A stretch of DNA of 64,000 bases, from NCBI RefSeq assembly GCF_003182135.1, contig NZ_QGTL01000012.1, positions 165,478 through 229,477 on the forward strand. The letters run 5' to 3'. Each line of letters opens with the position of its first letter. Positions within the stretch are counted from its first letter, which is position 1. The notes beneath the pieces were generated by a model. That model was not told the DNA's origin. It worked only from the letters and a program-made list of their open reading frames with translations, and searched no databases. The DNA comes from Nocardia neocaledoniensis. Its GTDB lineage: Bacteria > Actinomycetota > Actinomycetes > Mycobacteriales > Mycobacteriaceae. Both the position numbers and the translations under genes were made by a program. Of this stretch, positions 1-7,664 are shown piece after piece.

Positions 1-245
1 GACTTTTCGCGCATCACCGGGTCGTCCAGATGTCGCGCCAGGTGCTCGACGACGATACGGACGGTGTCCTCGGAGGCCGCCCCGCCGACGTAGAACGAGG
101 ACTGCTCGATCTCCTTGAACAGCACCACGACATAGAAGGCGGGCAGGCCGACGCCGGTATAGATCTCGGTGATCGCCTGCGCGAAGTGCTCTTTGTCCTT
201 GTCGGAGTAGCTGTTCGCGGGATGGTAGATGTGCCACAGCGGCAT
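1..245 (-). CDS. Tautomerase/dehalogenase-fold protein, 3' end outside window
   Basis: The first 81 codons of a leftward gene are present. The product begins Met-Pro-Leu-Trp-His-Ile-Tyr-His-Pro, so the catalytic Pro would be N-terminal after Met removal, as in the 4-oxalocrotonate tautomerase superfamily; the MPLWHIYHP start is typical of the cis-CaaD-like group of about 140-150 residues. It would act in the cytosol on enol/keto or halo-acrylate-like substrates; the natural substrate cannot be told. It lies 28 bp downstream of the SDR gene on the same strand, so the two are probably co-transcribed and controlled by the divergent TetR. Truncated only by the window edge. Confidence 0.75.
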   Translation of the reverse strand, partial: MPLWHIYHPANSYSDKDKEHFAQAITEIYTGVGLPAFYVVVLFKEIEQSSFYVGGAASEDTVRIVVEHLARHLDDPVMREK

Positions 246-273
246 GGGGTGTCTCCTGGAGAGTCGGTGCCGG

Positions 274-975
274 TCAGCGGCTCAGGGGGATGGTCAGTCC
301 TTCGACGGGTCCGGACAGCGCCGCCTTGACGGTGCGGGTGATCTCGTCGACGAGCACCTCGCTCTCGCCCAGCTCCACGCCGTCGCAGACGCTCGCGGCG
401 ACCCGCTCCGGCGCGATCTTGGCGAACGGCAGGTCGCGGACCATGTCGGTGTCCGCGAAAGCCAGATGCACGCCGGTCACCTGGGTGCGCTGGGCCGCGA
501 GTTCGATCCGGACCGAATTGGTCAGCGACCAGAACGCGGCCTTGGACGCGCCGTACGCGGCGGCGCCGGCGCCCCACGACAGCACCGAGTGGATGTCGAC
601 CAGGGCCCCGCCGCCGCGCGCGGCCAGGATCGGCGCGAAGGCCTGGATCACCCGCAGCGGCCCGAAGACGTTGGTGTCGAAAGTGGCGATCACGTCGGCG
701 ATGTCGCCGCTCAGCAGGGGCGCGGGCAGGAGCACGCCCGCGTTGTTGATCAGGATGTCGACATCGCCCGCGGTCGCGGCGAGCGCGGTGACCGAGGCGG
801 GGTCGGTCACGTCGAGCGGTACCGGGACGATCCGGGAATCGCTGTCGGGTTGTGGGTTTCGCGCGGTCGCGTACACCTTGGCGGCGCCGCGCCGGAGCAG
901 CTCCTCGGCGAACGCGCGCCCGAGTCCCCGTTGTCCGCCCGTCACCAGCGCGACCGATCCGGCGATCGTGGTCAT
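274..975 (-). CDS. SDR family NAD(P)-dependent oxidoreductase
   Basis: 233 residues, a normal length for a classical short-chain dehydrogenase. The cofactor loop TGGQRGLG is at residues 12-19, NNAG at 77-80, catalytic Tyr141/Lys145 in YGASK, with Ser130/Ser133 candidates upstream. No signal peptide, so cytosolic. The ATG at 975 is chosen because AAGGGA lies just upstream and the Rossmann strand starts at once; an upstream extension to 1038 would run through the palindromic operator. It is divergent from a TetR gene, the usual arrangement for a repressed oxidoreductase, and followed by the tautomerase gene. Substrate unknown. Confidence 0.88.
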   Translation of the reverse strand: MTTIAGSVALVTGGQRGLGRAFAEELLRRGAAKVYATARNPQPDSDSRIVPVPLDVTDPASVTALAATAGDVDILINNAGVLLPAPLLSGDIADVIATFDTNVFGPLRVIQAFAPILAARGGGALVDIHSVLSWGAGAAAYGASKAAFWSLTNSVRIELAAQRTQVTGVHLAFADTDMVRDLPFAKIAPERVAASVCDGVELGESEVLVDEITRTVKAALSGPVEGLTIPLSR

Positions 976-1005
976 GGAATTCCCTTCGTAGACCTGTCCG
1001 AGATT

Positions 1006-1025
1006 TAGATTATGGACATCATCTA
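1006..1025. promoter_or_regulatory. Palindromic operator between SDR and TetR genes
   Basis: The 20-bp sequence TAGATTATGGACATCATCTA is a dyad with 8 of 10 base pairs matched (TAGATnATG/CATnATCTA). It sits in an AT-richer island between the divergent SDR and TetR starts, 30 bp from the SDR start. Inferred binding site of the adjacent TetR protein controlling both directions. Confidence 0.6.
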
Positions 1026-1100
1026 TTCGGATGCGCAAGACTTGTCCGTACCGATCGCATGCCGCGCCAGGCGGGTGCGAGCCGTCCGGAAGGAGACCTC

Positions 1101-1724
1101 ATGGCGCGGGCGTCCCGTGCGCAAGCCGAGTCGCATCGGCGCGAGATCGTCGACGCGGCGGCGGCCCGGGTGCGCGAGTGCGGGGTCGACGGCCTCACGG
1201 TTCCGGAGATGATGGCCGCCGCCGGACTCACCCACGGCGGCTTCTACCGGCACTTCAGCTCCAAATCCGACCTGGTCGTGCAGGCCTGCGCGGCGGCCTA
1301 CGCCGAGAAGATCCGCGACATGGACGAGATCCGCGCGGAGAGTCCCGACGGTCCGTCGGCGCGGGAGACGTTCATCGAGCGCTACCTGTCGACCATGCAC
1401 CGTGATCACCCCGGACGCGGCTGCGGCATCGCGGCCACCGCCGCGGACGCCGCGCGCGCACCGGCAGGCAGCCCGCTGCGCGGCGCCTACCTCGAGGGAC
1501 TCGAGAACATGGTCGCGAAACTGGCCGAGTTCGGCGCGGACCCCGGCGCCGACGACACGGCGGCACTGCTCGAGGTCTCCCTGATGGTGGGCGCGTTGAC
1601 CCTGGCCAGAGCGGGAGCCGACGACGAGGCGCGCTCGGCGCGAATTCTCCAGGTGGCCAAGGACTTCCTCCTCGGCGATCAGTCCGGCGCCGCAGCGTCT
1701 CCCCGGGTCGACCCGGCCTCGTAG
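1101..1724 (+). CDS. TetR/AcrR family transcriptional regulator
   Basis: 207 residues. The N-terminal helix-turn-helix spans roughly residues 12-60 and reads GLTVPEMMAAAGLTHGGFYRHF, a canonical TetR recognition region; the remainder is an all-helical ligand-binding domain. The ATG at 1101 follows GGAAGGAGA, an excellent ribosome site; an in-frame start at 852 would run through the SDR gene and the operator. Divergent from the SDR/tautomerase pair and very probably their repressor. Its last 46 bp overlap, on the opposite strand, the LuxR-type remnant. Confidence 0.88.
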   Translation: MARASRAQAESHRREIVDAAAARVRECGVDGLTVPEMMAAAGLTHGGFYRHFSSKSDLVVQACAAAYAEKIRDMDEIRAESPDGPSARETFIERYLSTMHRDHPGRGCGIAATAADAARAPAGSPLRGAYLEGLENMVAKLAEFGADPGADDTAALLEVSLMVGALTLARAGADDEARSARILQVAKDFLLGDQSGAAASPRVDPAS

Positions 1725-1885
1725 GCCACGATCGCCGCCTGGACCCTGTTGTCCGGATCCAGGCGCCGCAGGATCGCGCCGACGTGGAACTTCACCGTCG
1801 CCTCCGCGAGAAACAGTGCGACCGATGTGGCGTTGGACAGCCCGCGCCCTGCGACAGCGGCTGCCGCGAGGAGGGCGCGATGCAT
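1679..1885 (-). pseudogene. Remnant of a LuxR-type response regulator (C-terminal HTH only)
   Basis: A 68-codon frame encodes a recognisable GerE/LuxR DNA-binding tail: GLSN, then EATVKFHVGAILRRL, then RVQAAIVAYEAG, matching the usual GLSNAEIA...EATVKTHV...L...RVQAVVLAYE pattern. The first HTH helix is disturbed (ATSVALFLA instead of AEIAAELF), and the receiver domain and the LTPRE motif are absent upstream. The 3' end runs 46 bp into the TetR gene. I read this as a decaying gene end left by a deletion or rearrangement; a small expressed DNA-binding protein is less likely. Confidence 0.6.
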
Positions 1886-1967
1886 GGTGTCGACCGTAGG
1901 AGGCGCGGCGACGGTCGCGGATCCGCCGAACGAACGGGGCTGACCTCGAGAAAAGTCGGGCCGCGGG

Positions 1968-2945
1968 TCACGCGGGTGGGTTCGTGTAGCGTGCGTGCAT
2001 CGCCGCCGCGGTGGCCGCCATCGCGGCGCGGAGTTCGGGAGGGTCGAGGACCTCGACGGAGGCGCCCAGGGGGAGCAGGGCGTGGGTGAGGATCTCGTAG
2101 GTCTCGCCGGGGATGGTGATCTCGGCCCAGCCCTCGGCATCGGGCGGGCCCAGCGAGGCGCGGGCCTGGCGCACCGCGGCGGGGTCGTTCAGCAGGCGGA
2201 GCAGGCCGAGGTGCGCGGTCGCGATCCGGCAGCGGGCCTGGACGCGCAGGATGGATCGGGCGAACTCATCGGCCGACCGCCGCCAGTACTCCGGGAGTTC
2301 GAAATCGGCTGGGCGGGTGAAGGTTTCGCCGGTGGGCGCGGCCGCTTCGACGCGGCTCACCCGGTAGGAGCGGAGGTCGGCGCGCTCGCGCGCGATCAGG
2401 TACCAGGTGCCCGCTTTCATGACCAGCCCCAGCGGATCGATGGTTCGGGTGACCGTCGTGTCGCTGCGGCGATAGTCGATCGTCAGCCGCCGGTCGTGCC
2501 AGAGCGCGTCGGCGACCGTGGCCAGAGTCGGTGTCTCGTCGGGGCGGTGGAACCAGCCGGGCATATCGATGTGCACGCGCTCGGCGATGCGGGTCGCGCG
2601 GCCGCGCAGTTCCGGCGGCAGGGCGGCGAGCATCTTGAGCTGTGCGGTGGCCAGCACGGTGCCCAGGCCAAGGTCGGCGGCCGCGCCGGGCAGTCCGGCC
2701 AGCAGGACCGCGTCGGCCTCGTCGGAGGTCAGGCCGGTGAGGCGGGTGCGGTAGCCGTCGATCAGCCGCACCCCGCCGCCGCGACCCGGCTCGCTGTACA
2801 CCGGCACCCCGGCCGCCGACAGCGCCTCCACGTCGCGGTACACCGTGCGCACCGACACCTCCAGCTCCCGCGCCAGCTCGCCCGCCGTCGCCCCGCCGTT
2901 GGCCTGCAACAACAGCAGCAACTGCACCAATCTGCTCGCTCGCAC
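1968..2945 (-). CDS. YafY/WYL-domain transcriptional regulator
   Basis: 325 residues from a GTG at 2945. The N-terminal DeoR-like HTH (residues about 1-55) includes ARELEVSVRTVYRDVEAL followed by the wing SEPGRGGGVRL; the central WYL domain shows GTWYLIARERADLRSYRVSR at about 200-220; a C-terminal WCX-like segment follows. An upstream ATG exists, but the HTH starts right after this GTG and the further upstream DNA is the divergent promoter. WYL domains sense small ligands. The divergent flavin-fold gene at 3008 is the natural target. Confidence 0.85.
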   Translation of the reverse strand: MRASRLVQLLLLLQANGGATAGELARELEVSVRTVYRDVEALSAAGVPVYSEPGRGGGVRLIDGYRTRLTGLTSDEADAVLLAGLPGAAADLGLGTVLATAQLKMLAALPPELRGRATRIAERVHIDMPGWFHRPDETPTLATVADALWHDRRLTIDYRRSDTTVTRTIDPLGLVMKAGTWYLIARERADLRSYRVSRVEAAAPTGETFTRPADFELPEYWRRSADEFARSILRVQARCRIATAHLGLLRLLNDPAAVRQARASLGPPDAEGWAEITIPGETYEILTHALLPLGASVEVLDPPELRAAMAATAAAMHARYTNPPA

Positions 2946-2969
2946 GACTGCGACACTAGCCGCGAAACC

Positions 2970-2984
2970 TGACAGCAGATGACA
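2970..2984. promoter_or_regulatory. Possible regulator site: TGACA direct repeat
   Basis: TGACA occurs at 2970-2974 and again at 2980-2984, one helical turn apart, in the 62-bp gap between the divergent WYL regulator and the flavin-fold gene. Direct or inverted TGACA-type half-sites near YafY regulators are plausible autoregulatory sites, but this is weak evidence. Confidence 0.3.
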
Positions 2985-3007
2985 AGGTTCGGTCGTACCG
3001 TACGGGT

Positions 3008-3499
3008 ATGACCACATGGAGCCAGTTCACCGAGGAAGCGCCGACCATCGCCGCCCTGTTCCTGCGCAGGCACCAGGCCACCGGCAACCTGTGCATGCTC
3101 GCCACCCTGCGGGCCGACGGGTCCCCACGGATCAGCCCGATCGAGCCGATGGTCTTCGAGGACCTGCTCGTGCTGGCGGGCATGCCCAACACCCGCAAAT
3201 TCGACGACCTCGCCCGCGATCCCCGATTCTGCCTGCACACCGCCACCGTCGACACGAACGTCTCCGAGGGCGACGCCAAGCTGTTCGGTGCCGTCACCGA
3301 TCTCGCCGACGAGGGCGTCCACGCCCGCTTCGCCCAGATGCTGTTCGACACGAGCGGCATGGACATCCGCGGGCAGAAGTTCGACCATTTCTACGTCGCC
3401 GATCTCACCGGCGCGTCGACGGTCGAGGTCGAGGACGACCACCTGAACATCACGGTGTGGAAGCCGGGCGCGGGGGAGCGGGTCGTCCGCAAGGACTGA
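3008..3499 (+). CDS. Pyridoxamine 5'-phosphate oxidase-fold FMN/F420-binding protein
   Basis: 163 residues, the normal size for the split-barrel flavin/F420-binding family. The N-terminal strand pair (LCMLATLRADGSPRISPIEP, residues about 32-51) is the family's typical 'low-potential cofactor' hairpin, followed by KFDDLARDPRFCLHT, also characteristic. No signal peptide; probably a dimeric cytosolic reductase or oxidase. It is divergent from the WYL regulator and likely regulated by it. Which cofactor (FMN, F420 or haem) is bound cannot be decided from sequence reading alone. Confidence 0.8.
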   Translation: MTTWSQFTEEAPTIAALFLRRHQATGNLCMLATLRADGSPRISPIEPMVFEDLLVLAGMPNTRKFDDLARDPRFCLHTATVDTNVSEGDAKLFGAVTDLADEGVHARFAQMLFDTSGMDIRGQKFDHFYVADLTGASTVEVEDDHLNITVWKPGAGERVVRKD

Positions 3500-3577
3500 G
3501 CTCTTCCGCGATCCGGGTGCGCGGGACGCGAGGGGGATTCAGCGGGCACGGCCGGGAGGTTCCGGTGCAGGCCAGGC

Positions 3578-4387
3578 TCACGTCGACGAATTCGGGCAGG
3601 TGCGGCCGACGGCCGGTGAGGAACCTGTGAGGAGGGACTGGATGTCGCGGTAGCCGGGTACGGCCGGGGACTGTGCGGTGTCGCCGCGCACGGTCCGGGC
3701 CAGGTCGAGCGCGGCGCCCAGGGCCGCGCGGTAGAGGGCCGAGCCGGTGCTGATCCGGCGGACGCCGAGCGCTGCCGAGGCGTCGATGTCGGGTCCGGCG
3801 GGGGAGTAGAGCGTGTTGAGCGGCAGGGGCGTCGCCTCGACCAGGGCGGTGATGACGGCCGGGTCGGTGACGCCGGGGACGAACAGCCCGTCGGCGCCTG
3901 CCGCGGCGTACTCTCTCGCGCGCAGCAAGGTCGAGGACTGGTCGACGCCGAACCAGTACGTGTCGATGCGGGCGTTGACGAACAAATGCGGAACGCGCGT
4001 TCTGACGGCGTGCAGAAGCTCGGCCTGTCGCTCGGGTGGCGCGAGCGCCGCGTTGTCCCGCCCGTCCTCGAGGTTGATCCCTGCCACCCCGAGATCCGCC
4101 AGCCGGGCCACATAGTCGGCCACGGACTCCGGGTCCGCCGCGAACCCGGCCTCGACGTCGATGCTCACCGGCACGGGCAGGCGAACCAATCGCCGTGCGA
4201 GAGCGAGGGTTTCCTCGGCCGAGGCCGCCGCACCGTCGGGCAGACCCGCCGCCGCGGCGACGCCGAGACTGGTGGTGGCGATCGCCGGGAACCCCGCCTC
4301 CACGAGCAACGCGCCGGAGGCGAAATCCCAGGCGTTGGGCAGGATCAGCGGGCGGTCGCCGCGGTGGAGTTCATGAAAGGTCGTCAT
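3578..4387 (-). CDS. Isocitrate lyase/PEP mutase-family enzyme
   Basis: 269 residues with the superfamily's TIM-barrel markers: LILPNAWDFASGALLVEAGF at residues 14-33, SIDVEAGF (Mg-binding strand), INLEDG and NARIDTYWFG. These match the actinobacterial 'isocitrate lyase/phosphoenolpyruvate mutase family' of C-C or P-C lyases; the KKCGH lyase motif of true isocitrate lyase is missing, so that role is excluded. Start at 4387 follows GAGGAGC; an ATG at 4420 overlapping the upstream gene's stop (ATGA) is possible but would add 11 atypical residues. Probably co-transcribed with the P450-like gene. Confidence 0.78.
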   Translation of the reverse strand: MTTFHELHRGDRPLILPNAWDFASGALLVEAGFPAIATTSLGVAAAAGLPDGAAASAEETLALARRLVRLPVPVSIDVEAGFAADPESVADYVARLADLGVAGINLEDGRDNAALAPPERQAELLHAVRTRVPHLFVNARIDTYWFGVDQSSTLLRAREYAAAGADGLFVPGVTDPAVITALVEATPLPLNTLYSPAGPDIDASAALGVRRISTGSALYRAALGAALDLARTVRGDTAQSPAVPGYRDIQSLLTGSSPAVGRTCPNSST

Positions 4388-4416
4388 ACAGCGCTCCTCG
4401 GGTCGTCTCGGTGCGG

Positions 4417-5322
4417 TCATTGATCGGTCCCCGCTTCCCCTTCGAGCACACCGGAAGCGATGGCCAGCGCGTGCTCGGCGCCAGGGCAGCGATGCGGGCC
4501 GGCCCCGAATCCCAGCCCCGGATGCCGCAGATCGAGCTCGGTCGCCACACCGTTCACCATGCGCCGGGTGGATCGCAACGGCGGTGCGTCGGCCATGATC
4601 CGAGCGGGCCGCTCAGCGATGGGCGCCCGGTCGAAAGCTCGTGCGGCCGCGATCAATTCCGCAGTCGCCCCGCAGGCTTGCACCAGAACACAGATCAGCG
4701 CGACAACTCCGCCGTCGCTATGGCTGTCGCTGTCGGGGCTTGTGCCGGAGCAGTCACAATCTCCGATGCTGTCGCTGTCAGTGCGGCTGGCGCGGTTGCC
4801 GTGGTCGGGGCTGGTGCTGTCACAGGCAGGGTGGTGGTGGCTGTGGGTGGTGGCGGGGCCGGCTCTGTGTGGGTGACTGTCGCGGGTGTCGTTGGCTTGC
4901 CCCGGGGTGTCGGCGCTGTTGCCGTATTCGCGGCGAATCGCTGTGCGGCACAGGGTGACGAGTTCGGTGACGGCGGCGTCCGCGGCCTCGGTGATCGGTT
5001 GGTGCGGTTGATAGGCCGCGGCGACTAGTGCCACGCTGTCGGCGGCGCTCTCGGGCAGGTCCAGTGCGGCGAGCAGGGTGCGGACGTGGGCGAGGGGGCG
5101 GCCTGCCCTGGCGCGGGCGCTCGTACGGAGAAGCTCGGGGTCCAAGCGATCGAGTTCGCGCTGAACCGCGGCACGTCGGCGGTGGTGTTCGGCGCCGTCG
5201 CGGAACCGGGGGACCTGACTGCGCAGCCACCGGATGTCCGTCTCGCCGGGAACGGCCTCGGGGACCGGCGGCATCGGTGCCGTCTGGAGGAGCGTGCGGA
5301 CACGCTCGGGATCGCTGATCAC
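4417..5322 (-). CDS. P450-like protein with low-complexity insert, no ExxR
   Basis: 301 residues from GTG 5322. The C-terminus has a clear cytochrome P450 haem loop, GFGAGPHRCPG at residues 271-281 with Cys279 as the thiolate ligand. A degenerate I-helix is visible at 205-225 (VVALICVLVQACGATAEL), but the K-helix ExxR is absent: the position before APPLRSTRRMV reads ARIMAD. Total length is about 100 residues short of a full P450, and residues 135-204 are a Ser/Asp/His/Cys-rich low-complexity segment. Short actinobacterial P450-like proteins exist, but the insert and missing ExxR make normal monooxygenase activity doubtful. Overlaps or abuts the PEP-mutase-like gene downstream. Confidence 0.7.
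   Translation of the reverse strand: MISDPERVRTLLQTAPMPPVPEAVPGETDIRWLRSQVPRFRDGAEHHRRRAAVQRELDRLDPELLRTSARARAGRPLAHVRTLLAALDLPESAADSVALVAAAYQPHQPITEAADAAVTELVTLCRTAIRREYGNSADTPGQANDTRDSHPHRAGPATTHSHHHPACDSTSPDHGNRASRTDSDSIGDCDCSGTSPDSDSHSDGGVVALICVLVQACGATAELIAAARAFDRAPIAERPARIMADAPPLRSTRRMVNGVATELDLRHPGLGFGAGPHRCPGAEHALAIASGVLEGEAGTDQ
4711..4920. repeat. Degenerate GCTGTCGCTGTC-type low-complexity tract inside the P450-like gene
   Basis: The tract is built of imperfect GCTGTCGCTGTC and GGTGGTGGCTGTGG units and corresponds to residues 135-204 of the P450-like protein (runs such as THSHHH, TDSDSIGDCDCSG and SPDSDSHSD). Base composition is visibly different from the flanking coding DNA. It looks like replication-slippage expansion within a gene. 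Confidence 0.6.
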
Positions 5323-5387
5323 GCCCCTGACCGTAGGACCGCGGCAGTTCGGTGGCCGCCGAACGATTGCCGTCGCATGATGGACGG

Positions 5388-6122
5388 ATGCCCACCCGCG
5401 CCGCCGCCCTCGCCGACTGGGCGGCCGTCCTCGCCGACCGGACCAGAGCCCAGATGTGCCTGGCCCTGCTCGACGGCCGCGCCTGGACCGCGGGCGAACT
5501 GGCCCGGCTCACCGGCGTCGCCCCGTCCACCGCGACCGGCCACCTGCACCGGCTGAGCGGCGTGGGCCTGATCACCGAGCGGCGCCAGGGCAGGCACCGC
5601 TACGTCGAGCTCGCGAGCCCGGCCATCGCCCAGCTGCTGGAATCCCTCCTGGCGGAACTCGACCCGGTTCCGACGCCCCCGACCACGCTGCGCGCCGCGA
5701 CCGCCGACGCCGCCCTGGCCCGCGGCCGCACCTGCTACAACCACCTCGCCGGCCGCCTCGGCGTGACCATCACCGACGCCATGACCGCCCGCGGCCTCCT
5801 CGACGCCGACAACGCCCACGCCCTCACCACCGCGGGCACCACCTGGCTCACCGCCACCCTCGGCGTCGAAGAAGCCGCCCTCACCCGCGCCCGCCGCCCC
5901 CTGACCCGCCCTTGCCTGGACTGGACCGAACGCCGCACCCACCTCGCCGGCCCCGCCGCGACCCTGCTGCACCGCCGCCTGCTCACCCTCGGCTGGACCA
6001 CCCGATCCGGCACCGGCCGCGCGATCCGCCTCACCCCCACCGGCACGACCGCCCTCGCCGAAGCACTCGCCCTCGACCCCACCGCCCTCGCCGAAACCCT
6101 CGACCCCTCCGCCCACACCTGA
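5388..6122 (+). CDS. ArsR-type HTH transcriptional regulator, two-domain
   Basis: 244 residues. An ArsR-like winged helix occupies residues 1-80: LADRTRAQMCLALLDGRAWTAGELARLTGVAPSTATGHLHRLSGVGLI followed by the wing GRHRYVELA. The second half contains two further helical repeats rich in Thr/Ala (LTTAGTTWL and LTPTGTTAL), typical of the larger actinobacterial ArsR relatives. ATG 5388 is preferred because the HTH begins here. Divergent from the P450-like/PEP-mutase pair, with a 65-bp gap, so it probably controls them. The inducer is unknown; Cys245-type metal ligands are not present. Confidence 0.8.
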   Translation: MPTRAAALADWAAVLADRTRAQMCLALLDGRAWTAGELARLTGVAPSTATGHLHRLSGVGLITERRQGRHRYVELASPAIAQLLESLLAELDPVPTPPTTLRAATADAALARGRTCYNHLAGRLGVTITDAMTARGLLDADNAHALTTAGTTWLTATLGVEEAALTRARRPLTRPCLDWTERRTHLAGPAATLLHRRLLTLGWTTRSGTGRAIRLTPTGTTALAEALALDPTALAETLDPSAHT

Positions 6123-6199
6123 TCGACCGTCACGCCGATGCCGACGCCACCCGTGTGGTCGGCCCCGGTGACAGGCCACGATCCGGCGCGACCGAACCC

Positions 6200-6454
6200 T
6201 CAGTCGTCACTGGCGAGGATCAGCGCCACCTCCCGACCCGTGCGATCAACGGTGAGGAACTCGTTGAACTCGTCGTGGATCCGGCCGTGGTCGCACACCG
6301 CGTCGTCCCCGAGATCGCGCAGGAAGTACACCGCGTCCGCGGCTCGCAGCCGTCGATGGACGACCTCGGCGAGGATCTCCGTGAACTCGGTCGACACGGT
6401 GAGATCGACATCGACCCATCGATCGAACCGCTCCACCGCGACCGCCGTCGCCAA
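6200..6454 (-). CDS. Small conserved-looking hypothetical protein
   Basis: 84 residues with normal, non-biased composition (e.g. FDRWVDVDLTVSTEFTEILAEVV near the start and a terminal REVALILASDD), no signal peptide and no membrane segment. It starts 6 bp after the ECF42 sigma-factor stop on the same strand, so it is the third gene of a YciI-sigma-small-protein operon. I do not recognise the family. A role as accessory protein of the sigma factor is only a guess from position. Confidence 0.5.
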   Translation of the reverse strand: MATAVAVERFDRWVDVDLTVSTEFTEILAEVVHRRLRAADAVYFLRDLGDDAVCDHGRIHDEFNEFLTVDRTGREVALILASDD

Positions 6455-6460
6455 CGGTTC

Positions 6461-7660
6461 TCAGAGGGAATCCGTTCTGCGGCGGAGGAATTCGCGCTCG
6501 ATCTCGTTCGGGCTCGAGGACGCGGCCCGGTCGTAGGCGTTCGCGGCTTCCGCCAGGCGACCCGTGCGCCGCAGGAGATCGGCCCGAATCGCGTGGTAGA
6601 GGCGGTGATCGGGCAGATCGATCATGTCCAGCTCGCGCAGGGCGGCAGCGGGCCCGCGGACCTCGGCGACGGCCACGGTGCGATGCAGGGCGACGACGGG
6701 GGACGGGGTGAGCGCGCAGAGGTGGTCGTAGAGGCTCAGGATCTGGGGCCAGTCGGTGTCGGCGGCGGTGGCGGCGTCGGTGTGGACGGCGTTGATCGCG
6801 GCCTGGAGCTGGTACGGCCCGGGGTCGCCGCGCCGCAGACACTCCCGCACCAGCGCGTGCCCTTCGGCGATCAGGGCCCGGTCCCAGCGGGAGCGATCCT
6901 GCTCGGGCAGCGGAACGAGCACATCACCGTCGGTCCTGGCGGCGCGCCGCGACTCGGTGAGCAGCATCAACGCCAACAGCCCGAGAACCTCGGGCTCTCC
7001 TGGCATCAGCTCGGTGAGCAGCCGCCCGAGCAGGATCGCCTCCGCGCACAGGTCGCCCCGCGTGAGACTCGGGCCCGAGGTCGCCGAATACCCTTCGGTG
7101 AACACCAGATACACCACGGCGAGCACGGCGGGCAGCCGTTCGGGCACCTCCGTGTCGGTCGGCACTCGATACGGAATGCGGGCGTCCCGGATCTTGCCCT
7201 TGGCGCGCACGAGCCGTTGCGCCATCGTCGATTCCGACACCAGGAAGGCCCGCGCGATCTCGGCGGTGGTGAGCCCGCACAGCAGCTTCAGCGCCAGCGC
7301 CACCCGCGCGGTGGGCGCGAGCGCCGGATGACAGCAGGTGAAGATCAGCCGCAACCGGTCGTCGGAAAAGCTGTCGACGGGCAGGTCCGGATCGGCGTGC
7401 AGCAGCGCCGCTTCGGCGTGCCGGTCGGCGCGGGTGGCCTCGCGGCGCAGCCGATCGATCGCGCGGTTGCGGGCGGTGGTGATGATCCAGCCCGCCGGGC
7501 TCGGCGGCACCCCGTCGGCGGGCCAGCGGGCGAGCGCGGCGGCGAACGCCTCCTGCACCGCGTCCTCGGCGAGCCCGATGTCGCCGAAGACGCGGATCAG
7601 GGACGCGACCGCGCGGCCGTAGTGCTCGGCGAACAGGGCCTCGATCGTCGCGGTGTCCAT
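6461..7660 (-). CDS. ECF42-type RNA polymerase sigma factor with C-terminal extension
   Basis: 399 residues. Sigma region 2 spans about residues 8-75 (HYGRAVASLIRVFGDIGLAEDAVQEAFAAAL, then GWIITTARNRAIDRLRR); region 4 is about 110-165 (KLLCGLTTAEIARAFLVSESTMAQRLVRAKGKI). The remaining 230 residues form the TPR-like SnoaL-independent extension of the ECF42 group (VYLVFTEGYSA, ELMPGEPEVLGLLALMLL). ECF42 members are characteristically encoded beside DGPF/YciI proteins rather than anti-sigma factors, exactly the case here: the upstream gene at 7665 ends 4 bp before this start. Confidence 0.9.
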   Translation of the reverse strand: MDTATIEALFAEHYGRAVASLIRVFGDIGLAEDAVQEAFAAALARWPADGVPPSPAGWIITTARNRAIDRLRREATRADRHAEAALLHADPDLPVDSFSDDRLRLIFTCCHPALAPTARVALALKLLCGLTTAEIARAFLVSESTMAQRLVRAKGKIRDARIPYRVPTDTEVPERLPAVLAVVYLVFTEGYSATSGPSLTRGDLCAEAILLGRLLTELMPGEPEVLGLLALMLLTESRRAARTDGDVLVPLPEQDRSRWDRALIAEGHALVRECLRRGDPGPYQLQAAINAVHTDAATAADTDWPQILSLYDHLCALTPSPVVALHRTVAVAEVRGPAAALRELDMIDLPDHRLYHAIRADLLRRTGRLAEAANAYDRAASSSPNEIEREFLRRRTDSL

Positions 7661-7664
7661 CTAT

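Noticed and set aside
852..1100. Upstream extension of the TetR gene to 852
   Set aside because: Would translate through the SDR gene and the operator; a strong ribosome site fixes the start at 1101.
4195..5028. Rightward frame with Val/Ala/Gly repeats opposite the P450-like gene
   Set aside because: Antisense reading of the GCTGTC repeat tract; the leftward frame alone contains a recognisable haem motif.
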